From Bacteroidetes bacterium MED-G17 (lineage in GTDB: Bacteria; Bacteroidota; Bacteroidia; NS11-12g; UBA9320): a stretch of 64,000 nucleotides of DNA. Below the pieces are notes generated by a model. It did not search any database. It was not told the DNA's origin and saw nothing but the letters and a program-made list of their open reading frames with translations. Location: assembly GCA_002457675.1 (NCBI GenBank), contig NTKK01000003.1, forward strand, positions 142,668 to 206,667, in the 5' to 3' direction. The position numbers were made by a program, and so were the translations under genes. Shown here piece by piece: positions 1 through 9,432 of this stretch (the first letter of the stretch is position 1; every line of letters begins with the position of its first letter).

Positions 1-1
1 A

Positions 2-2311
2 TTGGGATATTTTTCTCTCAAAATATCCCACGGGATAGCATCGTCTTTAAGCATTAGTTATCAAAACAAGAAAATTGATATCAATATCCCGGCTTTGGCT
101 GAGGGAGCCATTTGGAAAAGAAGTATTGTATTTAATATTGCCTCTGATATTTCACAAGTAAATGTTATTGCTGATAAATTTAGAAAATCACCGAGTGTTT
201 TTATTCTAAAGCCAAAAGATTTAAAACGTTTCCCAAATCCTTCTGGTTCTATAGAATCATTCATAAAAACATTGCCTGGTGTTGCTTCGGGAAATGAGCT
301 TTCTTCTGCACTAAGCGTTCGGGGCGGAAATTTTGATGAAAACTTGATTTATGTCAACGGTTTTGAAATTTATAGACCTCAACTCATTCGATCAGGACAG
401 CAAGAGGGCATGAGTTTCATCAATCCAGATTTGGTAGAAAATATTAAGTTCTCCGCAGGAGGATTTACCGCAAATTACGGCGATAAGCTTTCGTCAGTAT
501 TAGATATACAATACAAAATCCCCAAAAAAAAAGGTATTGGTGCTGAAATTAGTTTCTTGGGTGGCAGTTTGTTTGGTGAATATCTCTCTAAAGATAACCG
601 ACTTTCAGTTATTGGTGGACTTCGCTACAGAACCAATCAGTATTTACTTAACTCTTTAGATGTTCAAGGAACATATGCACCCAAGTTTTTTGATTTTCAG
701 CTTTACAGCACCTATCGGTTAAATAAAAAGGTGTCTTTTAATTGGCTTTCAAATATTTCGAATAACCTATTTTTGTTACTACCTCAGTCTCAAGAAACAA
801 GCTTTGGGACATTTAACCAAGCGTTAAAACTTTTTGTTGCTTTTGGGGGACAAGAAAAACTTCAATACCAAACAATCTTCAATGGAATAAATTTAGATGT
901 CAACTGGTCTGACAAGCTGCACACAACATTTTTTTCGACCCAGTATATTTCTACAGAGTTGGAGTATTTTACAGTTGAGGGCGCATATCGTCTAGATCAA
1001 CTTGAAAATAATTTAGGATCAGATGATTTCGGAGAATCTGCCTATATACTTGGTTTGGGTTATTTCATTGATCATGGAAGAAATCGGTTAAATACAAGTG
1101 TAAATAATTTAGGCTTCAGAGGTAGTTGGACACCAAATCTTGAAAATCAAATTTCTTGGGGTGGTAAGTTGCAATTCGAAGAAATTGAAGATAAGCTGAA
1201 AGAGTGGCGATTTCAAGACAGTGCAGGCTACAACATAAGCAAAACAAATAGTGAAGAAATAAATTTAGATGAATTGTTGATTTCCAAAAACACATTGAGC
1301 AGCCAACGGAAAATGGCCTTTATTCAGCAAACATGGGCCTTGAGTAAAACCAAAAATGCTAACATCAACTACGGCCTTAGAGCAAATCATTGGACATTAA
1401 ATAACCAATTGTTTTTCTCACCAAGAATTAATTTCTCTTTTGAGCCCAATAAGGCACACAATGATTTTGTAAAGAAAAACTTTAAACCCCAACAATATGA
1501 CAGTTTATTTAAACAAGACTGGGTGCTCAAATTTGCATTTGGTTTATACCATCAACCAGCCTTTTACAGAGAATTACGAGACTTAGAAGGCAATTTGATC
1601 AAAAATAAATTTGCTCAAAGGTCCACTCACTTCGTGCTTGGTGGAGATAGAAACTTTGTGATGTGGGGTCGAAAATTCAAATTTTTTGGTGAAGCTTATT
1701 ACAAGCACTTAAATAATATGATTCCCTACTTGATAGACAATGTCCGGATTAGATACCTTCCAAACCAAAGTTCTAAAGGCTATGCAAGTGGAATTGATGC
1801 ACGCATAAATGGGCAGTTTATTCCTGAATTAGAAAGTTGGCTCAGTGTAGGTATACTTAGCACCCAAGAAAAAATTACCTACCAAAAAAGTGGAACGTCT
1901 TTTTCAAGTCCATATCTAAGAAGGCCAACAGACCAAAGAATTAATTTTTCTTTACTATTTCAAGATGAACTGAAAAAAAATGAAAATTTTAAAATGCACA
2001 TGAATATAAGCTTCGGCTCTGGCTTGCCCTATTTTTTCTCTGGAGAGAATAGATACAACGATCTTATTACAATTCCAGCCTACAGGCGAGTGGATATGGG
2101 AATGAGCAAAGAGGTAGACATAAATAAACTTACAAACCCACATATCAAGAGGTTTCAAAAAATTTGGATGAGTTTGGAGCTTTATAATATGTTAGATTTT
2201 AACAATACAATTAGCTATATATGGGTTAAAGATATTCAAAATAGAACTTATGGGGTGCCCAACTATCTCACAGGAAGGCGCTTAAATTTTCGAATATCCT
2301 TAAAATGGTGA
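2..2311 (+). CDS. TonB-dependent receptor, 5'-truncated by the window edge
   Basis: This is the C-terminal 769 residues of an outer-membrane TonB-dependent receptor. The frame is open to the window edge, so the signal peptide and any N-terminal regulatory domain lie outside. A plug domain is visible at about residues 60-160, including the phrases SALSVRGGNFDENLIYVNG and SAGGFTANYGDKLSSVLD. A long barrel region rich in alternating aromatic residues follows and ends in a terminal Trp, as usual for outer-membrane barrels. It is not of the 1000-residue SusC type. It lies 84 nt upstream of porP in the same direction, so it may be co-expressed with the secretion genes. Its substrate cannot be read from the sequence. 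Confidence 0.9.
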   Translation: MGYFSLKISHGIASSLSISYQNKKIDINIPALAEGAIWKRSIVFNIASDISQVNVIADKFRKSPSVFILKPKDLKRFPNPSGSIESFIKTLPGVASGNELSSALSVRGGNFDENLIYVNGFEIYRPQLIRSGQQEGMSFINPDLVENIKFSAGGFTANYGDKLSSVLDIQYKIPKKKGIGAEISFLGGSLFGEYLSKDNRLSVIGGLRYRTNQYLLNSLDVQGTYAPKFFDFQLYSTYRLNKKVSFNWLSNISNNLFLLLPQSQETSFGTFNQALKLFVAFGGQEKLQYQTIFNGINLDVNWSDKLHTTFFSTQYISTELEYFTVEGAYRLDQLENNLGSDDFGESAYILGLGYFIDHGRNRLNTSVNNLGFRGSWTPNLENQISWGGKLQFEEIEDKLKEWRFQDSAGYNISKTNSEEINLDELLISKNTLSSQRKMAFIQQTWALSKTKNANINYGLRANHWTLNNQLFFSPRINFSFEPNKAHNDFVKKNFKPQQYDSLFKQDWVLKFAFGLYHQPAFYRELRDLEGNLIKNKFAQRSTHFVLGGDRNFVMWGRKFKFFGEAYYKHLNNMIPYLIDNVRIRYLPNQSSKGYASGIDARINGQFIPELESWLSVGILSTQEKITYQKSGTSFSSPYLRRPTDQRINFSLLFQDELKKNENFKMHMNISFGSGLPYFFSGENRYNDLITIPAYRRVDMGMSKEVDINKLTNPHIKRFQKIWMSLELYNMLDFNNTISYIWVKDIQNRTYGVPNYLTGRRLNFRISLKW

Positions 2312-2395
2312 AGAAGATTTTGTGAAAAAGAAATTGGAATTTGGCTTAAATATCACGACTTTTGACATTCTGTCTAAAGTTTGAAAGATTCGTTA

Positions 2396-3463
2396 ATGAC
2401 AAGTAAACTAAAACAAAAATCTCCAGTTGTGCTATTGATTTTGGCTATGTTATTAACCAAAATTAGCCTTGCACAAATGGATCCTTACTACTCACATTTC
2501 AATTTCAATAGGCAGGCCTATAACCCAGCTGCTGCTGGAGAAAAGATCGATTACATCTGTGTAAATGGGCTATACCACAGACAGTGGCTTAATTACAGTG
2601 ATTTAACTCCAGAAAGAGGCGATGAAGGCCAGCAAGGGACTGCAGTAGAGAATATTGCCCCAGAAACAGTGAATATTAATATTGGTTATCCATTTCGTTT
2701 AAAAAATGGAGATTATTTGGGTTTGGGTGTTTTATTAATGGATGATAAGGTTAGCTTTTTACAGAATACTGGATTCAAAGCCCAAGCAAATTATCAAAAG
2801 GAGCTTCAGGGAGGTTTTTCGTCAATTTCCCTTGGCGCAGAATTTGGCTTAAATCAATTTGGATACAATGAACCCAATTATATCTCGAGAGATCAAGGAG
2901 ATGTGCGAATTCCGGTCACGGGTGGTAGCCAAGGTAAGCTAGATGTTGGTGCAGGGATTTACTATAGACAAAAAACTTTGGGCTCTTTCGGACAGGATTT
3001 CTACGCTGGTTTTTCGGCAACACATTTAACTCAACAAACATATGACTTGACGCTAACCTACCAAGACAATGGTCAAAGAGCTGAACAGTTCAATTTTGTC
3101 ATGCATTGGTATCTCTTGGCTGGGGTAGATATACCTCTAAGTGGAGGAGTTTATGTTCTTGAACCTGCCATTTTGGTGAAGAATAGAGCGCGTCCACAAG
3201 TCGACTTATCAGCCACGGTATTATATAATGGAACATTTAGAGGTGGCATAGGATACAGACAATGGGGCACGGTAGATGCACTTACATTTAAACTGGGTTA
3301 TGTAAAAAATCAACTACAAGTAGGTTACTCTTTCGACAAAACATTAAGTAGCATTACGCAAGTTAGTAATGGTACACATGAGCTTATGTTGAAATACTGT
3401 TTTCAACTACAAACTGAGTTTGCACAAACCAAGGATTATAAACTTAGTCCAAGATTTTTATAA
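2396..3463 (+). CDS. porP: PorP/SprF family type IX secretion outer-membrane protein
   Basis: This 355-residue outer-membrane protein of the PorP/SprF family belongs to the type IX secretion/gliding machinery. I chose the ATG at 2396 because it gives a clean signal peptide ending ISLAQ; the in-frame TTG at 2381 only adds five residues. The mature protein opens with the family hallmark, a DPYYSHFNFNRQAYNPAAAG segment, and continues as repeated beta strands. It stands directly before gldK, matching the porP-porK-porL-porM-porN order known from Porphyromonas gingivalis. The family is thought to dock cargo or adhesins at the outer membrane. Assignment to the family is secure; which cargo it serves is unknown. 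Confidence 0.92.
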   Translation: MTSKLKQKSPVVLLILAMLLTKISLAQMDPYYSHFNFNRQAYNPAAAGEKIDYICVNGLYHRQWLNYSDLTPERGDEGQQGTAVENIAPETVNINIGYPFRLKNGDYLGLGVLLMDDKVSFLQNTGFKAQANYQKELQGGFSSISLGAEFGLNQFGYNEPNYISRDQGDVRIPVTGGSQGKLDVGAGIYYRQKTLGSFGQDFYAGFSATHLTQQTYDLTLTYQDNGQRAEQFNFVMHWYLLAGVDIPLSGGVYVLEPAILVKNRARPQVDLSATVLYNGTFRGGIGYRQWGTVDALTFKLGYVKNQLQVGYSFDKTLSSITQVSNGTHELMLKYCFQLQTEFAQTKDYKLSPRFL

Positions 3464-3540
3464 TAGATTATACTACAAAAAAAGAATCACCGTTCATAAT
3501 AGGAGTCGTAAAAAAAATAGTAATTAATTGTGCAAAAGCG

Positions 3541-3548
3541 TAATATTG
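3541..3548 (+). promoter_or_regulatory. Possible -7 box upstream of gldK
   Basis: TAATATTG differs from the Bacteroidota consensus TAnnTTTG at one position and ends 17 nt before the preferred gldK ATG (3566). It lies downstream of the alternative GTG at 3530, which argues for the later start. gldK may equally be read from an upstream porP transcript. Confidence 0.3.
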
Positions 3549-3565
3549 TAAATCTCAAATTTAAA

Positions 3566-4855
3566 ATGCTGCTTAAGACAAAAAACTTTAAAGCAATCGT
3601 TATAGGTATTTCTTTACTCAGTATCGCAGGCTGTGGTTTGAATAGAGGAACTGGAGAATTAACTGGCGTTACAGGTAGATCAATCTGGTTTCACCCAGAA
3701 CCTGTGGGCATGGTTTATGTTCCAACTGGCACCTTTCATACTGGACAAAGTGATGAAGATATTTTTAGTTCCTTCATAACACCAAACAAACAAGTTTCAA
3801 TCGTGGCCTTTTGGATGGACGATACCGAAATTACCAACAATGAATATAGACAATTTGTATATTATACTAGAGATTCTATTGCCCGCTACATGTTAATGGA
3901 GCCTTATGTTGTAGAGGATGAGGAAGGTGTTTTGCGAATTGATTGGGACGAAGATTTGGATTGGGAAGAATCTGCAGACGATTTAGAACCTATGTATCTT
4001 CCACCAAATCTTCGCTTCAGAAGAGGAAACAAAGAAATCAACACAGGTAAATTAATTTATCACTATGAATGGATCGACTACAATGTAGCTAAAGACAAAA
4101 AAGTAACTCGTCAGAAAGACTTCAAACGTATTATAAGAAAAGAAGATGTGCATGTTTATCCGGACACCTTGTGTTGGGTTAGAGATTTTGCATACTCTTA
4201 TAACGAACCAATGACCCGAAATTACTTTCATCATCCAAAGTTTGATGATTATCCTGTTGTAGGTGTCAATTGGCACCAAGCTAATGCCTTTTGCAATTGG
4301 AGAACTAGATGGAAACAACAATATTGGGACAGAATACAAGCGCCAAGAACAGAAGATTTTAGACTTCCAACAGAATATGAGTGGGAATATGCAGCTAGAG
4401 GGGGTAGAGACAACAATATGTATCCTTGGGGTGGTCCTTACACAAGAAATGCGAAAGGCTGTTTTTTAGCCAATTTTAAACCAAACAGAGGTAATCTAGT
4501 TGACGATGGGGCATTTTATCCAGTTAGAGCTGATAAATATTTCCCCAATGATTACGGATTGTATAATATGGCGGGAAACGTATCAGAATGGACTGCAAAT
4601 TCTTTCTCTGAAACTTCCCATTCTTTTACTACCGATTTCAACCCGGACTATCGTTATGATGCAAGACCAGATAAAGACGGCACAAATTACCTTTCACTTA
4701 GTAGAAAAGTTATACGAGGAGGATCTTGGAAAGATATTGCTGCTTTTATACAATGCGGTCAGCGTTCATATGAATATCAAGATACAACTAAATCTTATGT
4801 TGGGTTCAGAACAGTTCAAAGTTATTTAGGTAGATCGAGAAACGATCGGGAATAA
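3566..4855 (+). CDS. gldK: Gliding motility/T9SS lipoprotein GldK (FGE-sulfatase fold)
   Basis: GldK (PorK) is an outer-membrane lipoprotein that forms the periplasmic ring with GldN in the type IX secretion system. From the ATG at 3566 the protein has 429 residues with a lipobox (SIAGC, Cys 23). A GTG at 3530 would add 12 residues ahead of the hydrophobic stretch and is less likely. The rest is a formylglycine-generating-enzyme (SUMF1) fold. Visible markers are MVYVPTGTF, a WMDDTEITNNEYRQF segment, RLPTEYEWEYAARGG, YGLYNMAGNVSEW and VIRGGSWKD. In this family the fold is structural, not catalytic. It is followed by gldL, gldM and gldN with short gaps, forming one transcription unit. Confidence 0.95.
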   Translation: MLLKTKNFKAIVIGISLLSIAGCGLNRGTGELTGVTGRSIWFHPEPVGMVYVPTGTFHTGQSDEDIFSSFITPNKQVSIVAFWMDDTEITNNEYRQFVYYTRDSIARYMLMEPYVVEDEEGVLRIDWDEDLDWEESADDLEPMYLPPNLRFRRGNKEINTGKLIYHYEWIDYNVAKDKKVTRQKDFKRIIRKEDVHVYPDTLCWVRDFAYSYNEPMTRNYFHHPKFDDYPVVGVNWHQANAFCNWRTRWKQQYWDRIQAPRTEDFRLPTEYEWEYAARGGRDNNMYPWGGPYTRNAKGCFLANFKPNRGNLVDDGAFYPVRADKYFPNDYGLYNMAGNVSEWTANSFSETSHSFTTDFNPDYRYDARPDKDGTNYLSLSRKVIRGGSWKDIAAFIQCGQRSYEYQDTTKSYVGFRTVQSYLGRSRNDRE

Positions 4856-4893
4856 ATTAGTCTAAAACAAACAAAATATACAAAAGAAAAATT

Positions 4894-5544
4894 ATGGCAA
4901 ACAGTTTTTTAGAAACCAAAGGGTTTAAAAAGTTCATGGCTATGGCCTACGGATTAGGTGCATCAATAGTAATTATCGGTGCCTTGTTCAAAATACTCCA
5001 CTTAGAAGGGGCAAACTTCATGCTTATGGTTGGAATGGGTGTGGAAGCATTTATTTTCGCGATATCAGCTTTTGAACCTTTAGGACACGAATGGGATTGG
5101 TCTTTGGTTTATCCTGAATTGTCAAAAGGAGAAGGAAGCGGATCCACGGGCACTGTTTCTCAACAGTTGGATGAAATGCTTTCTGACGCGAATGTAGGAC
5201 CGGAAGTAATTGCAAGTTTAGGAACGGGATTAAATAAACTTTCTGAGAATGTAGAACACATGGCTGATTTGTCAAGTGCTAGCGTTGCCACTGAAGCATA
5301 TGCAGTAAATGTGCAAAATGCGAATGAAAAGTTGAATGATATGAACAACTCTTACGGAAGAGCTATTGAAGCACTCGAATCGTTGGCTACATCAACGGGA
5401 TCTTTTTCAGAAACTGCAGAAGCTTTCAAGGCTTCGTCAAGAAATCTAGAAAACGTGAATAATAGCCTGGCAGCTTTCGACGCAAATATTCAAAGTTTAA
5501 ATGATGTCTATGGTGGTATGCTATCAGCGATGAAAGGAAAATAA
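4894..5544 (+). CDS. gldL: T9SS motor protein GldL
   Basis: GldL is the inner-membrane subunit that, with GldM, forms the proton-driven motor of type IX secretion and gliding. The protein has 216 residues. Two transmembrane helices lie at about residues 15-35 and 42-60, followed by a long cytoplasmic tail with coiled-coil character. Charged residues inside the membrane segments are visible: Lys33, His36, Glu51 and Glu61. They correspond to the conserved motor residues of the family. The helix-to-helix loop after HLEG looks short: Lys33 to Glu51 is 18 residues, while I remember about 22 in Flavobacterium. Start is the ATG after a 38-nt gap from gldK. Confidence 0.95.
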   Translation: MANSFLETKGFKKFMAMAYGLGASIVIIGALFKILHLEGANFMLMVGMGVEAFIFAISAFEPLGHEWDWSLVYPELSKGEGSGSTGTVSQQLDEMLSDANVGPEVIASLGTGLNKLSENVEHMADLSSASVATEAYAVNVQNANEKLNDMNNSYGRAIEALESLATSTGSFSETAEAFKASSRNLENVNNSLAAFDANIQSLNDVYGGMLSAMKGK

Positions 5545-5579
5545 TTACTGGATAAAAACGTTTAGAAATAGAATAAACA

Positions 5580-7145
5580 ATGGCATCCGGAAAATTATCA
5601 CCTCGGCAAAAGATGATCAACATGATGTACCTCGTGTTGATTGCACTCTTGGCATTGAACGTGTCCAAAGAGATATTAAAGTCATTTCAGCTTTTTGAAA
5701 GCAGCTTTGAAAAAGCGCAAGATAATGTTGAAAGAAGCACCAACGCTTTAATGACTACCTTTGATAAACAGCAAAAGAATGATCCTTCTTTAAGGCCACT
5801 TTATTCAAAGGCAGAACAAGTAAGAAGTACGACTGGTTCTTTCATGGCATATATCAACAAAGTAAAAAAAGATGTTGAAGTTGGTGCTGGGGGAAGAATT
5901 ACAGAAGGCCAAAGTGCAGGGGAAGTTAAGAATTCTGACGACATGGAGGCACATGCGAACTATTTTATGGTAGAGAAATATAATGGTGTAGAAGGTGGAA
6001 GGGGAAAAGAGTTCGAGGATAAAATTAACGACTTTAGGAAGAACATGGTAAAATTATTGACCAAAGGAGATTCTAATAGCATATTACCGCAAGGAGTGGT
6101 TAATCAAATGGAACAAAGCTCTGGACTTTTTACGAGCGTGCCAAAGGGAGATAAGCAGTCTTGGGTCTCAAAATATTTTGAACACAATCCAGCGGCAGGT
6201 TCCTTAGCCATGATTGAAAAAATAAAGACAGATGCTAAAAATTTTGAGGCAGCAGCAGTAAAAGCTCTTATGTCCAATGTATCTGAAGAAGAAGTAAGTT
6301 TTGATAAATTCGTTGCCACTGTTGTAGCACCAACCAGTTATGTAATGGTCGGGGAAGAATATAAAGCAGACATCATCCTTACGGCTTTTAGTTCAAAATC
6401 AAACCACCAAGTTGTTCTTGAGGGAGGTTCAGAACTTGAAGTGTTAGACGGTATTGCTTCTTACACAGTTAGACCTAGTAATGTAGGAACAAGAAAATGG
6501 GGTGGAAATATTATTTTGAAAACTAAAAAAGGTGATAAATCATTGCCTTTCGAAGCGGAATATCAAGCCTTTCAGGGTACAGCAACTATTTCAGCTGATG
6601 CGATGAATGTACTTTACATCGGCTTGGAAAATCCAATATCAGTATCCGTTCCTGGAGCAAACCCAAATGCAGTAAGTGTTGTAATGAGAGGAGGAAGCCT
6701 CACAAGAACAGGTAAAGGATCCTACATAGCAAAGGTGAGAAGAGGAACGAGAGAAGCTATTATTACTGCTATGGTAGACGGAAAAGTAAGAGGTACGATG
6801 AAGTATAGAATTAAAAATGTTCCTAGACCTAAGGCTGTGGTTATACCACAAGGCAGTGGAGCAACTTCAAAGGCTTCATTGATTGCACAGAATTCTATGC
6901 GAGCAGTCATGGATAATTTTGTTTTTGAGGGTATCCGATATAAAGTAACGAGTTTTAATATGACATTAGTGCCCAAGAGAAGACCGCCTGTAACACGTGC
7001 AGTTAATGGTGCTTCATTGACCTCAGTTAAATCTGTAATTAGCCAAGCGTCAAAGGGTGATAAGGTTATATTCTCAGACATTAAGGCTAAAGGTCCTGGT
7101 GGTGGAAAAAGACTCGACCCATTGGTATTTGATATAACACGTTAA
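5580..7145 (+). CDS. gldM: T9SS motor/periplasmic shaft protein GldM
   Basis: GldM (521 residues) has one N-terminal transmembrane helix (about residues 13-31, MMYLVLIALLALNVSKEI) that sits in the GldL ring. A large periplasmic part follows, known in the family to form four domains as a dimeric shaft reaching the GldK/GldN ring. The first periplasmic part (35-220) is helical. The later parts are beta-rich with repeated Gly/Ser turns, and the protein ends DPLVFDITR. It lies 35 nt after gldL and 16 nt before gldN, in the same operon. Length and N-terminus are typical of the family. Confidence 0.95.
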   Translation: MASGKLSPRQKMINMMYLVLIALLALNVSKEILKSFQLFESSFEKAQDNVERSTNALMTTFDKQQKNDPSLRPLYSKAEQVRSTTGSFMAYINKVKKDVEVGAGGRITEGQSAGEVKNSDDMEAHANYFMVEKYNGVEGGRGKEFEDKINDFRKNMVKLLTKGDSNSILPQGVVNQMEQSSGLFTSVPKGDKQSWVSKYFEHNPAAGSLAMIEKIKTDAKNFEAAAVKALMSNVSEEEVSFDKFVATVVAPTSYVMVGEEYKADIILTAFSSKSNHQVVLEGGSELEVLDGIASYTVRPSNVGTRKWGGNIILKTKKGDKSLPFEAEYQAFQGTATISADAMNVLYIGLENPISVSVPGANPNAVSVVMRGGSLTRTGKGSYIAKVRRGTREAIITAMVDGKVRGTMKYRIKNVPRPKAVVIPQGSGATSKASLIAQNSMRAVMDNFVFEGIRYKVTSFNMTLVPKRRPPVTRAVNGASLTSVKSVISQASKGDKVIFSDIKAKGPGGGKRLDPLVFDITR

Positions 7146-7161
7146 AAAATTAGGTTAAGAT

Positions 7162-8010
7162 ATGTATAAGAGAAATCATTTGAACATCATTTTCGCATTA
7201 GCACTTTTGGTATTATCTCTAGGTGGTAATCCATTAATTGCACAAAGTAGTTTTGAAGACTTTACTTATTATAAATCTGCAGTCAAAGAAAGACAGGTAG
7301 TACCTTACCGCTTCATAAGAGAAGCAAATATCAAATATGCAAAAAGAATACATCGCATAATTGATACACGAGAGAAGCAAAATAAGGTTATGCATTGGCC
7401 CAGAAATCCATTACATAAAATTATTTATGAGTCGGTAATGGATGGCGAAGTAAAGGCATATAGAAATGATTCTCTTTCTTCTTTTTATACACCTGAAGAG
7501 GTTGCTGAAAGAGGTATTGTAAAAGAAAATACGACCATACAAGACCCACTGTATCCAGACGACCCAGATATGGTTATTGATACCACAATCAATATACCGT
7601 TCGAATCTAAGTATATCACCAAGTATCGTATTATGGAAGACTGGTTATTCGATTACAATTATGGTGATTTTAGAGCGAGAATTATAGCAATAGCTCCCTT
7701 ATACCGACCAGTCGTTGGAGGTGTAGAATTAGGTGATCAGCCTCTATTTTATGCAAAACTTGATGATTTGAGACCAATTTTTGTTAATCAAGAGTTGTTT
7801 AACAGGTTTAATGATGCCGCCAGAATTAGTTTCGATGATTTCTTTCAAATGCGCATGTTTTCAAGCTATATAGTCAAACAAAGCAATCAGGACGATATCG
7901 ACTTAAAGTATATGGAACAATTCGAGGAAGATGGTGTTAGACTCCTGCTAGAAAGTGATCGAATTAAGAATAAGTTATTTATTCTTGAGCATGACTTGTG
8001 GGAATATTAA
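7162..8010 (+). CDS. gldN: T9SS ring protein GldN
   Basis: GldN (PorN) is a periplasmic protein that joins GldK in the outer-membrane-associated ring. The 282-residue product has a signal peptide (about residues 1-28, ending NPLIAQ). The family region follows, with VVPYRFIREANIKYAKRIHR and a MHWPRNPLHKIIYE segment near residue 80-100. A second conserved part contains YRIMEDWLFD and IIAIAPLYRP. It closes the porP-gldKLMN transcription unit and is followed within 25 nt by a strong hairpin terminator. Confidence 0.94.
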   Translation: MYKRNHLNIIFALALLVLSLGGNPLIAQSSFEDFTYYKSAVKERQVVPYRFIREANIKYAKRIHRIIDTREKQNKVMHWPRNPLHKIIYESVMDGEVKAYRNDSLSSFYTPEEVAERGIVKENTTIQDPLYPDDPDMVIDTTINIPFESKYITKYRIMEDWLFDYNYGDFRARIIAIAPLYRPVVGGVELGDQPLFYAKLDDLRPIFVNQELFNRFNDAARISFDDFFQMRMFSSYIVKQSNQDDIDLKYMEQFEEDGVRLLLESDRIKNKLFILEHDLWEY

Positions 8011-8033
8011 TAAAGACCAATATCTAGTATATT

Positions 8034-8064
8034 AAAAAGCCTTGTTTCATGACAGGGCTTTTTT
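8034..8064. terminator. Bidirectional intrinsic terminator after gldN
   Basis: A 12-bp stem (AAAAAGCCTTGT with ACAGGGCTTTTT, one G-U pair) encloses a 6-nt loop at 8046-8051. It has a T run on the plus strand and, from the A run, also on the minus strand. It sits between the convergent ends of gldN and the exonuclease/GIY-YIG gene, whose stop codon it touches. Confidence 0.85.
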
Positions 8065-9421
8065 ATTTCAGGGAGATTAGTTTAGGGAAAGCCTTTCTTC
8101 TTAGATACTTTTTTAAGATTCTCTGAACATCATTGTTGTTTGATTGCAGGTGCAAATGTGCCTCTAAGTCTTCAACTTTAGTGATTGAAAGTCCTTTAGG
8201 AACAAAAGCATAGCCCATATATATCCAGTTTTTTACCCAAATAAAAGCGACTTCTTCTGTTGTTTTTCCACTCTCTGTAATTAAAAAGTTACCATTGTGA
8301 GGTAAAAAGCTACTTATCGCTAGAAGCATTCTTTTATTATGGTCTTCAAAATTTTTTGAAGTTGGGCAGACATAACCATTATCCTTGCACACCACACAGT
8401 CACCAGCATTGCTTTTTCCTGAGATAAATTTCTGGCAAAGCCCGAATTCTTTAGATAAACTATGCAAAAATCTATAACATTCAGCAACATTAGAAAAGCT
8501 AATTAATGGGTTCTTAATCACACTATTTTTCTCTATTCCAAGACGTATTGCTCCAGATTGATTACAATATTGGAAAATGCAGTAAGCGTAGCTTGTATAT
8601 TTTTGAATCTTATTGTAGGTAGGCCAGTATTTTTTTATCTCAGCTGATTCTATTAACTCAGCTAGTAACTCATTTCCAGTAAGTTGATGATCCAGATGGT
8701 AAATATTTCTTTTGAGTTCAGCCTTTTTGGCAGAATTTTCGGAGAAATGTTGTCTCACTCTATTTTTTATATTTTTGGCTTTACCAATGTATACAGGTTT
8801 AAATTGTTCGTTCAAAAAATAGTAAATACCTGGCTGATTTGGAAGATCTTCAAATTCTTTTGGATCAAGATGAGAGGGTATAGAAACGTGCTTTTTTATT
8901 GGTTTAAGATTTTTTTCTAAAATTCCTGAATCATTTTCTATTATTTTCTTCATGAGTTTTGCAGTTGCGAGTGCATCACCATATGCTCTATGTCTATTTT
9001 CCAAAGGAATTTTTAGAGATCTACACAATTTTCCCAAAGAATATGATCTTTCTTTTGGGAATACTTTTCTAGCGAGTTGGATAGAACATAATCTATCTTG
9101 ATTAAAAGTGATATTGGCACGCGCAAAAGCTGATTTTAATACGCCATAATCAAAGGCTACATTATGTGCAACGAAGGTCGTACCTTTAATAAAATCAAAT
9201 ATTTGTGGAGCAATTTCTTCGAAAGTAGGCGCATCTTGAACCATTTCATGTGTTATACCTGTAAGTTTTTGAATGAATGGTGGGATTGCAACTGGCGGTT
9301 TAACCAATGAAGAGAAATTATCCCGAATTTCTCCGTTGATCAACTGAAAACACGCGAATTCTGTGACAAAATTACCGTTAGAACCTCCGGTAGTTTCAAT
9401 ATCAATGATTGAAAGAACCAT
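8063..9421 (-). CDS. DEDD exonuclease fused to GIY-YIG nuclease domain
   Basis: This 452-residue fusion has an N-terminal DnaQ-type (Pol III epsilon-like) 3'-5' exonuclease and a UvrC-like GIY-YIG endonuclease domain. The exonuclease motifs are visible: DIETTGG (Asp7, Glu9), AHNVAFDYGVL, and HRAYGDALAT. The GIY-YIG part begins near residue 195 with PGIYYFLNEQFKPVYIGKAK and includes a conserved Arg in NRVRQHF and a Glu in ELIESAEIKKYWP. A Cys-containing segment follows (CQKF...GDCVVCKDNGYVC). The architecture is known in bacteria and is presumed to act in DNA repair. The ATG at 9421 is preferred over a GTG two codons earlier. It follows the PhoH gene by 11 nt, so the two are likely co-transcribed. 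Confidence 0.88.
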   Translation of the reverse strand: MVLSIIDIETTGGSNGNFVTEFACFQLINGEIRDNFSSLVKPPVAIPPFIQKLTGITHEMVQDAPTFEEIAPQIFDFIKGTTFVAHNVAFDYGVLKSAFARANITFNQDRLCSIQLARKVFPKERSYSLGKLCRSLKIPLENRHRAYGDALATAKLMKKIIENDSGILEKNLKPIKKHVSIPSHLDPKEFEDLPNQPGIYYFLNEQFKPVYIGKAKNIKNRVRQHFSENSAKKAELKRNIYHLDHQLTGNELLAELIESAEIKKYWPTYNKIQKYTSYAYCIFQYCNQSGAIRLGIEKNSVIKNPLISFSNVAECYRFLHSLSKEFGLCQKFISGKSNAGDCVVCKDNGYVCPTSKNFEDHNKRMLLAISSFLPHNGNFLITESGKTTEEVAFIWVKNWIYMGYAFVPKGLSITKVEDLEAHLHLQSNNNDVQRILKKYLRRKAFPKLISLK

Positions 9422-9432
9422 TTGCACTAAAT

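Noticed and set aside
2361..2383. TTTG and TAAAGTTTG as a porP promoter
   Set aside because: The -7-like sequence has a 3-nt rather than 2-nt gap before TTTG, and the -33 spacing is about 10 nt, too short for the Bacteroidota consensus.
3566..4855. GldK as an active formylglycine-generating enzyme
   Set aside because: It has the SUMF1 fold, but context (gldLMN) and lipobox match the structural T9SS protein. No sulfatase is encoded in the window.
6722..7081. 119-codon frame on the minus strand inside gldM
   Set aside because: It is fully within gldM, has no family features, and is a shadow of a confident gene.
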